Origin: JBKHYJ01 sp046565505
GTDB taxonomy: Bacteria > Acidobacteriota > Blastocatellia > UBA7656
Direction of reading: 5' to 3'
Assembly: GCA_046565505.1 (NCBI GenBank)
Contig: JBKHYJ010000043.1
Coordinates: 1-64,000, forward strand
Length of the DNA stretch: 64,000 bases
The position numbers were made by a program, and so were the translations under genes. The notes under the pieces were generated by a model. It made no database searches. It worked only from the letters and a program-made list of their open reading frames with translations, and was not told the origin of the DNA. Positions 1 through 8,949 of the stretch are shown here, piece after piece; within the stretch, counting starts at the first letter, position 1, and each line of letters begins with the position of its first letter.

Positions 1-230
1 GCGACCCGCTCATACTGCTGGCCGACGAGCCTACAGGCAACCTCGACTCCACTAATGGCGAGGCCGTGATGGAGCTGCTCAGGGAGCTGCACCAGCAGGG
101 CGCCACCGTCTGCATGGTCACCCACGATCAAAGGTACGCCGCGCACGCGGACAGAAGCGTACACCTCTTCGACGGCCGCGTCATCGAAGAAGTGAAAGAG
201 TTAAAACAGAAAGCTCAGGTGGTGAAATAA
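1..230 (+). CDS. ABC transporter ATP-binding protein, C-terminal end (partial, MacB/LolD type)
   Basis: Only the last 75 codons are in the window; the frame is open from base 3 to the TAA at 228-230. The visible part has Walker B with D-loop (LLADEPTGNLDS) and the H-loop (MVTHD), the signature of the MacB/LolD/FtsE class that powers FtsX-type permeases. Two FtsX-fold permeases follow on the same strand, so this ATPase may energise them. The 219 bp gap to the first of them leaves room for a separate promoter. The product would act at the inner face of the cytoplasmic membrane. The family is clear; its partner is inferred from position. Confidence 0.9.
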   Translation, partial: DPLILLADEPTGNLDSTNGEAVMELLRELHQQGATVCMVTHDQRYAAHADRSVHLFDGRVIEEVKELKQKAQVVK

Positions 231-449
231 GCTTTCTTGGCGGATCAATAAATGGGGACGGGGCAGGCTCCATGCGAAGACGCAGCGGGAACAGGGACGC
301 CAGGCGCGGCTCGACCAGGATTCACGGTCGCGCGCGCAGGCTTGCGCCCGCCGTGGCCCCTTGCGCCTTAGCATGAAGCCTCCGCCTCGCGCAGTGTGCC
401 GCTCCATTCCTTATAGAATAAAGAGACTCTAAAACCCGGAGGCCATGCA

Positions 450-2912
450 ATGGGAAAGCTGCTACAAGACATTCGTTATAGCACTCGTGTGCTTCGCAAA
501 AGCCCCGGCTTCACGGTCGTGGCCATAGTTGCGCTAGCGCTAGGCATAGGCGCTACGACGGCGATATTCAGCGTGGTTTACGCCGTGGCGCTTCGCCCCC
601 TCCCGTTCAAAGAGCCCGAGAGGCTGGCGAAGATATGGGGCAAGTTCGAGCGCGAAGGCATCCCGAAGAACTGGATCTCGGAGCCCGAGCTGTACGACCT
701 CAGGGAGCAGGCTCAATCCTTCGAGGGCTTCGCCGCCATGCAAACTTTCGGCGTGAACCTCGCCGGCAACGACTCGCCCGAGCGGGTCTCGACGGCATTC
801 GTCAACGCGTCGCTCTTCCCGCTGCTGCGCGTGCAGCCAAGCCTCGGCCGCACGTTTACGGACGAAGAGGACCAGGCCGGGGCCAACAGGGTCGCGCTCG
901 TGAGCAATGGGTTATGGAAGCGCCGCTTCGCCTCGGACCCTGGCATAGTTGACAGCACCATAATTCTCAATGGGCAGAATTACACGGTCCTCGGCGTCAT
1001 GCCGCCCGGCTTTAATTACCCGGACGACGTTGACCTGTGGGTCCCAATCGGGTTCGACAAAGCCAACCCGGGCAACCGGGGCAACCACGGGCTGGAAGTC
1101 CTGGCGCGCGTGAAAAGCGGCGTCTCCGCGGCGCAGGCGCGGGCAGAGATCGGCAGCCTGGCGAACGCGCTGGCGGAAAAATACCCGAATAACTACTCGC
1201 CCGACGGAGGCTTCAGCTTCTACATGGTCCCGCTGCATGAAGAGGTGGTCGGCAACATCAAGCCTCTGCTCGTGCTGCTCATCATCGCCGTGGCGCTCGT
1301 GCTGCTGATCGCCTGCGCCAACGTAGCCAACATGCTTTTGGCGCGCGCGACGGTGCGCGAAAGGGAGGTCGCCATCCGCGCGGCGCTCGGCGCGGGCCGG
1401 GGGCGTTTGATAAGGCAGTTGCTCACGGAGAGCGTCCTGCTCGCGCTGGTCGGCGGCGCGCTCGGCGTGCTGCTCGCCTACTTCGGCGTTAAGCTGTTCG
1501 TGACGTTCGGGCCGCAGGACATCCCGCGCATATCAGAGATAAGCGTCGATGGGCTGGTGCTGGGCTTCAGCCTGCTGGTCACGGTTCTTACGGGCGTAAT
1601 CTTCGGCCTGGCCCCCGCCCTCCACATCTCCAAGCCCGACCTCAACAACTCGCTCAAGGAGGGCGGCAGGGGCACGACCGGCGGCCGCCATTTCGTCCGC
1701 AACCTGCTCGTGGTCGCGGAAGTGGCGTTCGCGCTGATGCTGCTCATCATGGCGGGGCTGACCATAAAGAGCTTCCAGCGGTTGCTCAACATCAACCTCG
1801 GCTTCCGCACGGAGAACGTCCTGACGATGAGGCTGACTCTGCCGCCGGCGAGGTACAAGCCGGAGCAGGCCGCCCCATTTTACCGTCAGCTTCTCGATCA
1901 AATCAGGGCACTGCCCGGCGTGCAGTCGGCCGGCGCTGTGACGATCCTGCCTCTGAGCGGGTCGTACTCGTCCGGCACCACGGTCGTCGAAGACACGTCC
2001 GCCGGGGAGGGGTTGCAGAGGTTCAACGGGCACCCCTTCTTGGAGGCCGACCGCCGCAACGTTACGCCCGGGTACTTCGAGAGCCTCGGCGTGACGCTGT
2101 TGAAGGGGCGGTTAATTACGGAAGCCGACGACCAGAATGCCCCGCCCATCGCCGTGGTAGATGAAAAGTTCGCGCGGCGGTTCTGGCCCGACGGGGACGC
2201 CGTCGGCAAGCGCATCGCCGTGGGCGGCACCCGCGACAACTTACAGTGGGGCGAGATCGTGGGCGTGATCTCTCACATCAGGCATTATGGGACCAATAAG
2301 GAGGGGCAGGACCGCGCTTACTTCCCCGAGGGCCGGGAGCAAATCTACTTCCCGCTCGCCCAGAACCCCAGCCGCACGATGTACCTGGCTGTAAGCGCCG
2401 CGACCGACCCGACCCCGCTCATAAATCCTGTGCGCAACGCCGTGCTCTCTATGGACAAGGACCTGCCGGTTTACGAGGTGAAGACGATGGCGCAGCTCGT
2501 CTCGAAGTCCGTCGCCAACCCGCGGCTCAACGTAGTCCTGATGAGCATATTCGCGGCCGTCGCCCTGATACTTTCGGCGGTGGGCATCTACGGCGTGATG
2601 AGTTATTCCGTCACGCAGCGTACGCACGAGATTGGCATAAGAATGGCTCTGGGGGCCAGTTCCAAGGACGTACTGAGGTTGGTCGTGGGCCAGGGTTTGG
2701 CGCTCACGGGCGCAGGGGTAGCCATCGGCCTCGCGAGCGCGCTCTTCCTCACGCGGCTGATGTCCACGCTGTTATTCGGCGTGAGCGCGACCGACCCCGT
2801 CACGTTCGTCATGATCGCGATGATACTGACGGCGGTCGCCTTCGTGGCGTGCTTCATACCGGCGCGGCGGGCGACGAAGGTGGACCCGATGGTGGCGCTG
2901 CGGTACGAATGA
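450..2912 (+). CDS. ADOP-family ABC permease (MacB/FtsX-like), copy 1
   Basis: Inner-membrane permease of 820 residues with the duplicated MacB layout: an N-terminal helix (about 22-45), a periplasmic core (about 50-265), an FtsX-type membrane block (about 270-390), then a second helix, periplasmic core (about 450-690) and FtsX block (about 700-815). It ends IPARRATKVDPMVALRYE, the typical C-terminus of acidobacterial ADOP permeases. The ATG at 450 is preceded by GGAGG at 439-443. FtsX-type proteins without a pore usually work as mechanotransmitters for export of peptides, lipoproteins or drugs; the substrate is unknown. A paralogue follows after 147 bp. Confidence 0.93.
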   Translation: MGKLLQDIRYSTRVLRKSPGFTVVAIVALALGIGATTAIFSVVYAVALRPLPFKEPERLAKIWGKFEREGIPKNWISEPELYDLREQAQSFEGFAAMQTFGVNLAGNDSPERVSTAFVNASLFPLLRVQPSLGRTFTDEEDQAGANRVALVSNGLWKRRFASDPGIVDSTIILNGQNYTVLGVMPPGFNYPDDVDLWVPIGFDKANPGNRGNHGLEVLARVKSGVSAAQARAEIGSLANALAEKYPNNYSPDGGFSFYMVPLHEEVVGNIKPLLVLLIIAVALVLLIACANVANMLLARATVREREVAIRAALGAGRGRLIRQLLTESVLLALVGGALGVLLAYFGVKLFVTFGPQDIPRISEISVDGLVLGFSLLVTVLTGVIFGLAPALHISKPDLNNSLKEGGRGTTGGRHFVRNLLVVAEVAFALMLLIMAGLTIKSFQRLLNINLGFRTENVLTMRLTLPPARYKPEQAAPFYRQLLDQIRALPGVQSAGAVTILPLSGSYSSGTTVVEDTSAGEGLQRFNGHPFLEADRRNVTPGYFESLGVTLLKGRLITEADDQNAPPIAVVDEKFARRFWPDGDAVGKRIAVGGTRDNLQWGEIVGVISHIRHYGTNKEGQDRAYFPEGREQIYFPLAQNPSRTMYLAVSAATDPTPLINPVRNAVLSMDKDLPVYEVKTMAQLVSKSVANPRLNVVLMSIFAAVALILSAVGIYGVMSYSVTQRTHEIGIRMALGASSKDVLRLVVGQGLALTGAGVAIGLASALFLTRLMSTLLFGVSATDPVTFVMIAMILTAVAFVACFIPARRATKVDPMVALRYE

Positions 2913-2921
2913 TCCATTTGC

Positions 2922-3047
2922 GGATTTTGGATTTTAGATTTTGGATTTTGGATTGAAGGGCATCCGCCTACTTCAGCCCTTTACGTCCGTTTAAAACGGC
3001 GCGGGCTGAGTGTCTACGGTTGCCCCGCCTTCCCCTAATCCAAAATC
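2922..3047. repeat. A/T-rich 'ggattttggatt' repeat with inverted copy
   Basis: The gap between the two permease genes holds a tandem of the heptamer-like unit ggatttt/agatttt (2922-2954). A single inverted copy, aatccaaaatc, lies at 3037-3047 and pairs perfectly with 2944-2954. Between them is a 13-base palindrome, ccgtttaaaacgg (2987-2999). The low GC content stands out against the flanks. A related gatttcgga/tccgaaatc pair occurs at 60982-61073. This looks like a dispersed intergenic repeat rather than a simple terminator; mobility is not shown. Confidence 0.6.
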
Positions 3048-3059
3048 GGGAGGGGTTGA

Positions 3060-5501
3060 TTGGTGGAGACTTTAATTCAGGACCTGAGGTATGGCTTGAG
3101 GGCGATGCTCAAGAGCCGCGGCTTCACGGCCGTGGCCGTCATCGCGCTGGCCCTCGGCATCGGCGCTAACACCGCTATATTCAGCGTGATTGACGCGGTC
3201 CTGCTGCGCCCCCTGCCATATAAAGACGCCGAACGGCTTACCTTGATATGGCACAGCTACCCGCAGATCAATCTGGCCGAAGCCTCTATCTGCCCGCCCT
3301 GCTACAGAGAGTACAGGGATATGACGACCTCCTTCGAGCAGGTCGCGACCCAGACGGGTTGGAGCGTGAACCTGACCGGCACGGGCGAGCCTGAGCGGCT
3401 TCAAGGCTCGCGCGTCAGTTACAATTACTTCGCGACGCTCGGGGCCGAACCCGCTTACGGCCGAGGCTTCCTGGCCGAAGAGGATCAGCCGGGCAACAAC
3501 CGCGTCGTAGTCATAAGCCACGGCTTCTGGGTGCGCCGCTTCGGCTCCGACCCGAACGCTGTCGGCTCGACGCTCACGCTCGACGGCAACAGCTACGCCA
3601 TCGTTGGGATAATGCCGGCCGATTTCGTAGTCCCCCAAAGCGTTGACATATGGACGCCCATCGCCTTCACGCCCGAGCAACTGGCGGCGAACAATCATGG
3701 CAACGAGTTTCTGACGGTGATCGCTCGCCTCAAGCCCGGCGTCGGCATGGGCCAGGCGCAGGCGGAGATGGACACGCTTGCCGACCAGCTCCGCCCGCAG
3801 TTCTATGGCGATGGCAGTTGGGGCATCAAGCTCAAGAGCCTGCGCGAGCAGCTCGTGGGCGACATACGATTCGCGCTCATCTTCCTGCTGATGGCGGTCT
3901 GCTTCGTGCTGCTCATCGCGTGCGCCAACGTAGCCAACCTGCTGCTGGCGCGCGCGTCGGCGCGGCAAAAAGAGATCGCCGTGCGGACGGCGCTCGGGGC
4001 CAGCCGCACCCGCATCGTCCGTCAACTGCTGACCGAGAGCGTCCTGCTGTCACTGCTCGGGGGCGTGCTCGGCCTGGGCCTGGCCTACCTGGGCATCCGA
4101 CTGCTCATTCTCGGCGTGCCTCAAAACATCTCAAGCTCCATCGTCGGGTGGAGGCACATAGGCATCAACCCGCAGGTGTTAGGCTTCACATTCCTTGTCT
4201 CCGTGCTGACGGGAGTCGTCTTCGGGCTCGCGCCGGCCCTCCAGGCGTCGCGGCCCGACCTCAACGAGACGCTCAAGGAGGGGGGCCGCGGCGGGAGCGA
4301 AGGCGGCCGCCGCAATCTGGTCCGAAGCATGCTCGTAGTCTTCGAGGTGGCGTCCGCCCTCATGCTGCTCGTCTGCGCGGGCCTGCTCATGAGGAGCTTC
4401 ATGCGCCTCATGGACGTGAATCCGGGATTCAACCCGCAGAACCTCATCACCATGCAGGTCACGCTGCCGCGGTCAAAGTATGGCGAGAATACTCAGATGT
4501 CCGCCTTTTACGGGCAGGCGCTCGAACGGGTCAAAGCCCTGCCGGGCGTGCAGTCGGCCGCCTTCGGGACGAACCTCCCCATGAGCGGCAACAACACGAG
4601 CGCGTCTTTCTCCGTCGAAGGCTTGCAGGTCGCGCCGGGTGAAAGCTCCCCGCACGGCGACCCGCACCTCGTAACTCCCGACTACTTCCAGGCGATGCAG
4701 ATACCGCTCCTGAAGGGCAGGTACTTCACCGAGCAGGACAGCAAAGACTCGCTGCCGGTCACGATCATCGATGACGTTCTCGCCGACCGCTACTGGCCCG
4801 ACCAGGACCCGGTCGGCAGGCGCATCGCGGCGCACTTTGACAGTAAGGCCGGTCAGTTGAACTGGCGCACGATAGTCGGCGTCGTCGGGCATGTGAAGCG
4901 GTACGGGCTGGATGGTAAGGTGAAAGAGCAGTACTACTTCCCTGAGGCTCAGCGCACGCAGCCGAACATGGCCCTGCTTGTCCGCTCGGCCTCGGACCCC
5001 GCGAGGCTGGTCCCCTCGATTCGCGACGCGATTCATGCGGTTGACAAGGACCAGCCCATCTACCGCGTCATGAGCATGGAAGAGATGGTGTCGAACTCCG
5101 TGGCTCAAAAGCGGTTCTCTATGGTGCTGCTGGGCATCTTCGCGGGGGTCGCGCTGCTGTTGGCGGCCGTCGGAATCTACGGCGTGATGAGCTATTCGGT
5201 CACCCAGCGGACGCATGAGATAGGCATTCGCATGGCGCTCGGGGCGAGCCGGGGCGACGTGCTGAAGATGGTGGTCCGGCAAGGCATGACGCTGACGCTG
5301 ATCGGCGTCGGGGTGGGGCTGGGCTTCGCGCTCCTGGTCGCGCGCGTCATGTCGAGCCTGCTTTTCGGCATAGGCTCACACGACACGGCCACTTTCATAA
5401 CGATCCCCGCCATACTGGCAGGAGTGGCTCTGGGAGCCTGTTTCATCCCCGCGCGCCGGGCCACCAGGGTGGACCCGATGGTCGCGCTCAGGTACGAATG
5501 A
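3060..5501 (+). CDS. ADOP-family ABC permease (MacB/FtsX-like), copy 2
   Basis: Second ADOP permease, 813 residues, with the same order of domains as the copy upstream: N-terminal helix (about 20-42), periplasmic MacB core, FtsX block (about 265-385), second core and second FtsX block (about 690-805), ending IPARRATRVDPMVALRYE. The start is TTG at 3060 or GTG at 3063; GGGAGGGG immediately upstream suits either, and no ATG fits the conserved N-terminus. The two proteins are clearly paralogous but diverge most in their periplasmic cores, which suggests different partners. It converges with the metallophosphoesterase gene. Confidence 0.93.
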   Translation: MVETLIQDLRYGLRAMLKSRGFTAVAVIALALGIGANTAIFSVIDAVLLRPLPYKDAERLTLIWHSYPQINLAEASICPPCYREYRDMTTSFEQVATQTGWSVNLTGTGEPERLQGSRVSYNYFATLGAEPAYGRGFLAEEDQPGNNRVVVISHGFWVRRFGSDPNAVGSTLTLDGNSYAIVGIMPADFVVPQSVDIWTPIAFTPEQLAANNHGNEFLTVIARLKPGVGMGQAQAEMDTLADQLRPQFYGDGSWGIKLKSLREQLVGDIRFALIFLLMAVCFVLLIACANVANLLLARASARQKEIAVRTALGASRTRIVRQLLTESVLLSLLGGVLGLGLAYLGIRLLILGVPQNISSSIVGWRHIGINPQVLGFTFLVSVLTGVVFGLAPALQASRPDLNETLKEGGRGGSEGGRRNLVRSMLVVFEVASALMLLVCAGLLMRSFMRLMDVNPGFNPQNLITMQVTLPRSKYGENTQMSAFYGQALERVKALPGVQSAAFGTNLPMSGNNTSASFSVEGLQVAPGESSPHGDPHLVTPDYFQAMQIPLLKGRYFTEQDSKDSLPVTIIDDVLADRYWPDQDPVGRRIAAHFDSKAGQLNWRTIVGVVGHVKRYGLDGKVKEQYYFPEAQRTQPNMALLVRSASDPARLVPSIRDAIHAVDKDQPIYRVMSMEEMVSNSVAQKRFSMVLLGIFAGVALLLAAVGIYGVMSYSVTQRTHEIGIRMALGASRGDVLKMVVRQGMTLTLIGVGVGLGFALLVARVMSSLLFGIGSHDTATFITIPAILAGVALGACFIPARRATRVDPMVALRYE

Positions 5502-5619
5502 CGACCGGCAGACGATGAAGGCGGTGGGCGGGGTTTAACGGGTTAATATCCCGGCTGGATATTTCGCCCGCCTCGCCCGCCCGCCTCGTTGTCCCATTCC
5601 CCGGCCCGGCGCCCCCCCG

Positions 5620-6804
5620 TCACTCTCTTTTACGCTTAAAGGTGGTCGCGCCACTTACGTTAGAGTAGGCTGACTGCCCGGCAGAGTTATAGGCGCGCAC
5701 GCGGAAGTAGTAGGTCGTGTCGCGGGAGAGGCCGGTGATTCTATAGGCGTTCAGATTCGCGGACGCGGTCGCGACTTCGGTAAACGTGACGCCGTCCCGA
5801 GACTGCTCTATCTTGAAACCCTCCTGGCTGCATCCGTCTACCGACCAGGCGAGGTCAATCCGCCTCTTCGAGGCCGCCCTGGCCACGAGGTCTGCCGGCG
5901 GCGATGGGGCGCGGCGCGGCGCGGCGCCTATCATGTAATCGTCTATGACATCGCCCTTGCGCGATACGAACTTGAAGATAATGTGACTGTCGTTCGCGTC
6001 GACAAGCATGGCCCCGTAATCGCTATTGTAGCGCTTCTGGCTGCCGGATACGGGGAGGATGAAGAACCTGTATTTGCTCTTCCCGCCCAGCCCGTTGACG
6101 AAAAAAATGAAGCCGTCTCTGTTGACGCGCTCGTAATCATGATCATGCCCCGATATGACCGCGGTCGCGCCCCACGCCTGAAACGGCCAGCGCATATACT
6201 CTGTCGAGCCATGTTCGAGGCCGGACGAATACGGGGAGTGGTGGAAGTAGACTACCTTCCACGGCTCGGGCGCGGCGGCGAGGCCCGCGCGCAGCCAGCC
6301 CGCCTGAATCGAATTGCTCGTCACCCCATCGGGCTCGCTCGGGTCGCTGTCGAGGGCGAAGAAATGAACGGGCCCCCAGGTGAAATCATAGTAGCGCTCG
6401 TTGCCGGGCAAGCTGAAATAATCAAGGTATGGCCTCGCGCCGGGCGCGGCCCAGTCATGATTTCCCAGCGCCGGGTAGAAGCGGTTGACCCCGGCCGCGC
6501 CCGGCCCGTACGCGCCTCTGTAAGGGAATATGAAGTCGCCGTAATACTGCCCCACGTTCCGGTCGATAGTCGAAGCGGCCCCGTCATCATAATTATTGTC
6601 GCCCACTGTGATGACGAGGTCGGGGCTCCAGCTCTTGACCAGACTCGCCACGTCTTGCTCGGCGCTGCCGGCAGAGCCATAGTCGCCGACCACCCCGAAG
6701 CGAAGGGCGCAGGTCTCGGCGCGCGCGCCGCGCGGGCCCGCGAAAAGAAGCGACGCGAACAGGCTGATGGCGACAAGACGGGCTGCAATTCGGGTACTGT
6801 TCAT
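5620..6804 (-). CDS. Secreted metallophosphoesterase with C-terminal fibronectin type III domain
   Basis: Calcineurin-like phosphoesterase of 394 residues. The ATG at 6804 is chosen because AGGAGG lies 8 bases upstream and it opens a good signal peptide (1-29, cleavage after ARA); an upstream in-frame start would place 21 extra residues before it. Metal-site motifs occur in the usual order: GDYG, VGDNNYDD, GNHDW, FHHSPY and GHDHDYER, as in purple-acid-phosphatase-like enzymes. Residues about 295-390 form an FN3 domain (YYFRVRAYNSAGQSAYSN), typical of extracellular enzymes that bind polymers or surfaces. It probably releases phosphate outside the cytoplasm; the substrate is unknown. Confidence 0.9.
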   Translation of the reverse strand: MNSTRIAARLVAISLFASLLFAGPRGARAETCALRFGVVGDYGSAGSAEQDVASLVKSWSPDLVITVGDNNYDDGAASTIDRNVGQYYGDFIFPYRGAYGPGAAGVNRFYPALGNHDWAAPGARPYLDYFSLPGNERYYDFTWGPVHFFALDSDPSEPDGVTSNSIQAGWLRAGLAAAPEPWKVVYFHHSPYSSGLEHGSTEYMRWPFQAWGATAVISGHDHDYERVNRDGFIFFVNGLGGKSKYRFFILPVSGSQKRYNSDYGAMLVDANDSHIIFKFVSRKGDVIDDYMIGAAPRRAPSPPADLVARAASKRRIDLAWSVDGCSQEGFKIEQSRDGVTFTEVATASANLNAYRITGLSRDTTYYFRVRAYNSAGQSAYSNVSGATTFKRKRE

Positions 6805-6978
6805 GAAACTAAGCCTCCTGAATTCGGGACAGGGCAGAATCGCGTACTTGAAAGTATAGCGCGGCACGCGCGGCCCCGGCTAGATTCAGCCGGCGCCCCG
6901 CCGGCCCTTAAAGATTACGCGGCGGGCTCGCTCGGCACCAGGCTTTGAACCTGGCGGACGCGTATCTATAATGACCCT

Positions 6979-7914
6979 ATGAGCACAGGATTGATTTTCG
7001 ACCCGGCCTGCCTCAGGCATGAAACCGGCCACCACCCGGAAAGCCCCGAAAGGTTCAAGGTGATACTCTCCGCGCTCAGCGGCGACGAATCGCTGTGGAA
7101 GCGGCTGGCGAAGCTCGCGCCGAGGGCCGCCGCGGACGAAGACATAACGCGATGCCACAGCGCCGAGCTTATCGACCATGTCCGCGGGCTGTGCCAGCGC
7201 GGCGTGCCCTTCATCGACCTCGACACCGTCATCAGCCCCGAATCATTCGAGGTGGCGCTCCTGGCCGCCGGCGCGGCCCTCGCCGGGGTGGACCAGGTAT
7301 TCAACGGCGAGGCCGACAACGCCTTCGCGCTCGTGCGCCCCCCGGGCCATCACGCGACCTCGAACCGCGCGATGGGCTTCTGCCTCTTCAACAGCGCGGC
7401 CGTCGGCGCGCGGTACGCGCAGTCGCGCTACGGCGCCGAGCGCATCCTGATAATCGATTGGGACGTTCATCACGGCAATGGCACTCAGGAGATTTTCTAC
7501 GCGGACCCGTCCGTGTTCTACTTTTCTACGCACCAGTACCCTTACTACCCCGGCACGGGGGCGGCCGGCGAGCGGGGCGGTGGCAAGGGCGAAGGGTACA
7601 CGCTCAACATTCCGCTGGGCGAGGGGACTTCGGCGCGCGCCCACCGCGACGCGTTCAGGGCCGCGCTAAAATCCATAGAAGAGAGGTTCCCGCCCGACCT
7701 CATCATCATCTCCGCCGGGTTCGATTCGGGTAGAGGCGACCCGCTCGGCGGGCTGATGCTCGAAGACCATGATTTCCGCGAGATGACCAGAGAGGTGATG
7801 GGAATGGCCGAGCGCCACGCGGGCGGGCGGGTCGTCTCGATTCTGGAAGGCGGCTACAACCTGGGCACGCTCGGCGAAACGGTCAGGACGCATGTGGCCG
7901 CGCTCTGCTCGTGA
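6979..7914 (+). CDS. Histone deacetylase-family / acetoin-utilization-type deacetylase
   Basis: Zinc-dependent amidohydrolase of 311 residues with the arginase/deacetylase fold. The visible active-site segments are RPPGHHAT (the His-His charge relay), IDWDVHHGNGTQ (zinc Asp and His) and SAGFDSGRGDPLGG (second zinc Asp), then LEGGYNL near the C-terminus with the catalytic Tyr. Bacterial members deacetylate acetyl-lysine (AcuC), acetylpolyamines or similar amides. No acetyl-CoA synthetase, acetyltransferase or polyamine gene is adjacent, so the substrate cannot be chosen; a polyamine-type ABC transporter lies 3 kb away but in another transcription unit. The length is normal and all key residues are present. 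Confidence 0.93.
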   Translation: MSTGLIFDPACLRHETGHHPESPERFKVILSALSGDESLWKRLAKLAPRAAADEDITRCHSAELIDHVRGLCQRGVPFIDLDTVISPESFEVALLAAGAALAGVDQVFNGEADNAFALVRPPGHHATSNRAMGFCLFNSAAVGARYAQSRYGAERILIIDWDVHHGNGTQEIFYADPSVFYFSTHQYPYYPGTGAAGERGGGKGEGYTLNIPLGEGTSARAHRDAFRAALKSIEERFPPDLIIISAGFDSGRGDPLGGLMLEDHDFREMTREVMGMAERHAGGRVVSILEGGYNLGTLGETVRTHVAALCS

Positions 7915-8004
7915 CGCGGGGCGGTCGGGGGAGCGCAGCCCGAGGCGGCCTGACATAACTTTACGCGCCGCGGCCGGGCCAGGTCTTTGAGATGATGGGG
8001 GAGG

Positions 8005-8943
8005 TTAGTGATTTTGATACCACTCGACCGTGCGGCGTATCCCTTCGTCAAAATCAACCCTGACGCGGTAGCCTAACGCGGCGCGGGCTGCTTCGATTGA
8101 AGCTTGCGAATCGCGAACGTCGCCTGCGCGCGGGGCCTCGTGGACGGGCTGAAGGTCGTTCCCGATTATCCGCCTTATCCTGTCGAGCAGGTCTAGCAGC
8201 GAGTAGCGCCCGCCGCAGGCGACGTTGAACGCCCGCCCGGATACGCCATCGGCTTCCGCGGCCAGGAGGTTGGCTTCCACCACGTTCTCGACATGCGTGA
8301 AGTCGCGCGACTGTAGTCCGTCGCCATAAATGACGGGCGGCTTGCCCTCCAACAAAGACATGATGAATCTAGGTATGACGGCGGCGTATTGAGATTCGGG
8401 GTCCTGGCGCGCGCCGAATATGTTGAAGTACCGGAGCGCGACCGCCTCAAACCCATAAACGTGGTTGAAGACAGTGATGTAGTGCTCGCCCGCGAGCTTT
8501 GACAGCGCGTAAGGCGAAAGCGGCTGGGGCGTGATGCCCTCATGCTTCGGCAGCTCCTGAGTCTCGCCATAGACGGAAGAGCTTGAGGCGTAAACCACGC
8601 GGCGCGCGCCCGCGTCACGGGCCGCGAGCAGCACGTTCAGCGTCCCCGTTATGTTCACCTCGTGCGTGGTGACGGGGTCCGCGACCGAGCGCGGCACGGA
8701 GCCGAGCGCCGCCTCATGGAAGACGATGTGTACGCCCTTCATCGCCCCCGCGACCGCCGCGGCGTCGCGTACGTCGCCCTCGATGAGGTCGATTTCGCCG
8801 CCCAGGTGTTCGAGGTTCGCCCGCTTGCCCGAAAAAAAGTTATCGAGTACGCGAACGCCGTGGCCCTCTCTCAGAAGACGCTCGCAGATATGGCTCCCTA
8901 TGAAGCCCGCCCCCCCCGTCACCAGGTATATTCGTTTCCCCAT
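8005..8943 (-). CDS. NAD-dependent epimerase/dehydratase (UDP-GlcNAc/UDP-sugar 4-epimerase-like)
   Basis: Extended short-chain dehydrogenase of about 312 residues. It has the nucleotide motif TGGAGFIGSH at the N-terminus, the catalytic Ser/Tyr-Lys set (SSSSVYGE, YALSK), and IFGARQDPESQYAAVIPRF with GDGLQSRDF, which resemble WbpP/TviC-type UDP-HexNAc 4-epimerases. The ATG at 8943 is preferred; a GTG two codons upstream (8949) is possible. The upstream carbamoyltransferase stops at 8950, so the two genes almost touch and are probably co-translated. The likely role is to supply a sugar nucleotide for a glycan or glycosylated metabolite; exact specificity is inferred. Confidence 0.88.
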   Translation of the reverse strand: MGKRIYLVTGGAGFIGSHICERLLREGHGVRVLDNFFSGKRANLEHLGGEIDLIEGDVRDAAAVAGAMKGVHIVFHEAALGSVPRSVADPVTTHEVNITGTLNVLLAARDAGARRVVYASSSSVYGETQELPKHEGITPQPLSPYALSKLAGEHYITVFNHVYGFEAVALRYFNIFGARQDPESQYAAVIPRFIMSLLEGKPPVIYGDGLQSRDFTHVENVVEANLLAAEADGVSGRAFNVACGGRYSLLDLLDRIRRIIGNDLQPVHEAPRAGDVRDSQASIEAARAALGYRVRVDFDEGIRRTVEWYQNH

Positions 8944-8949
8944 GACCAC

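Noticed and set aside
3072..4025. 317-codon open frame antisense to the second ADOP permease
   Set aside because: Long antisense frames are expected from strong GC third-position bias; the translation is rich in Arg, Glu and His with no motif, and the sense gene is certain.
3650..4642. 330-codon frame overlapping the second ADOP permease on the same strand
   Set aside because: It is a frame-shifted shadow with Arg/Ala/Gly-rich composition inside a conserved permease.
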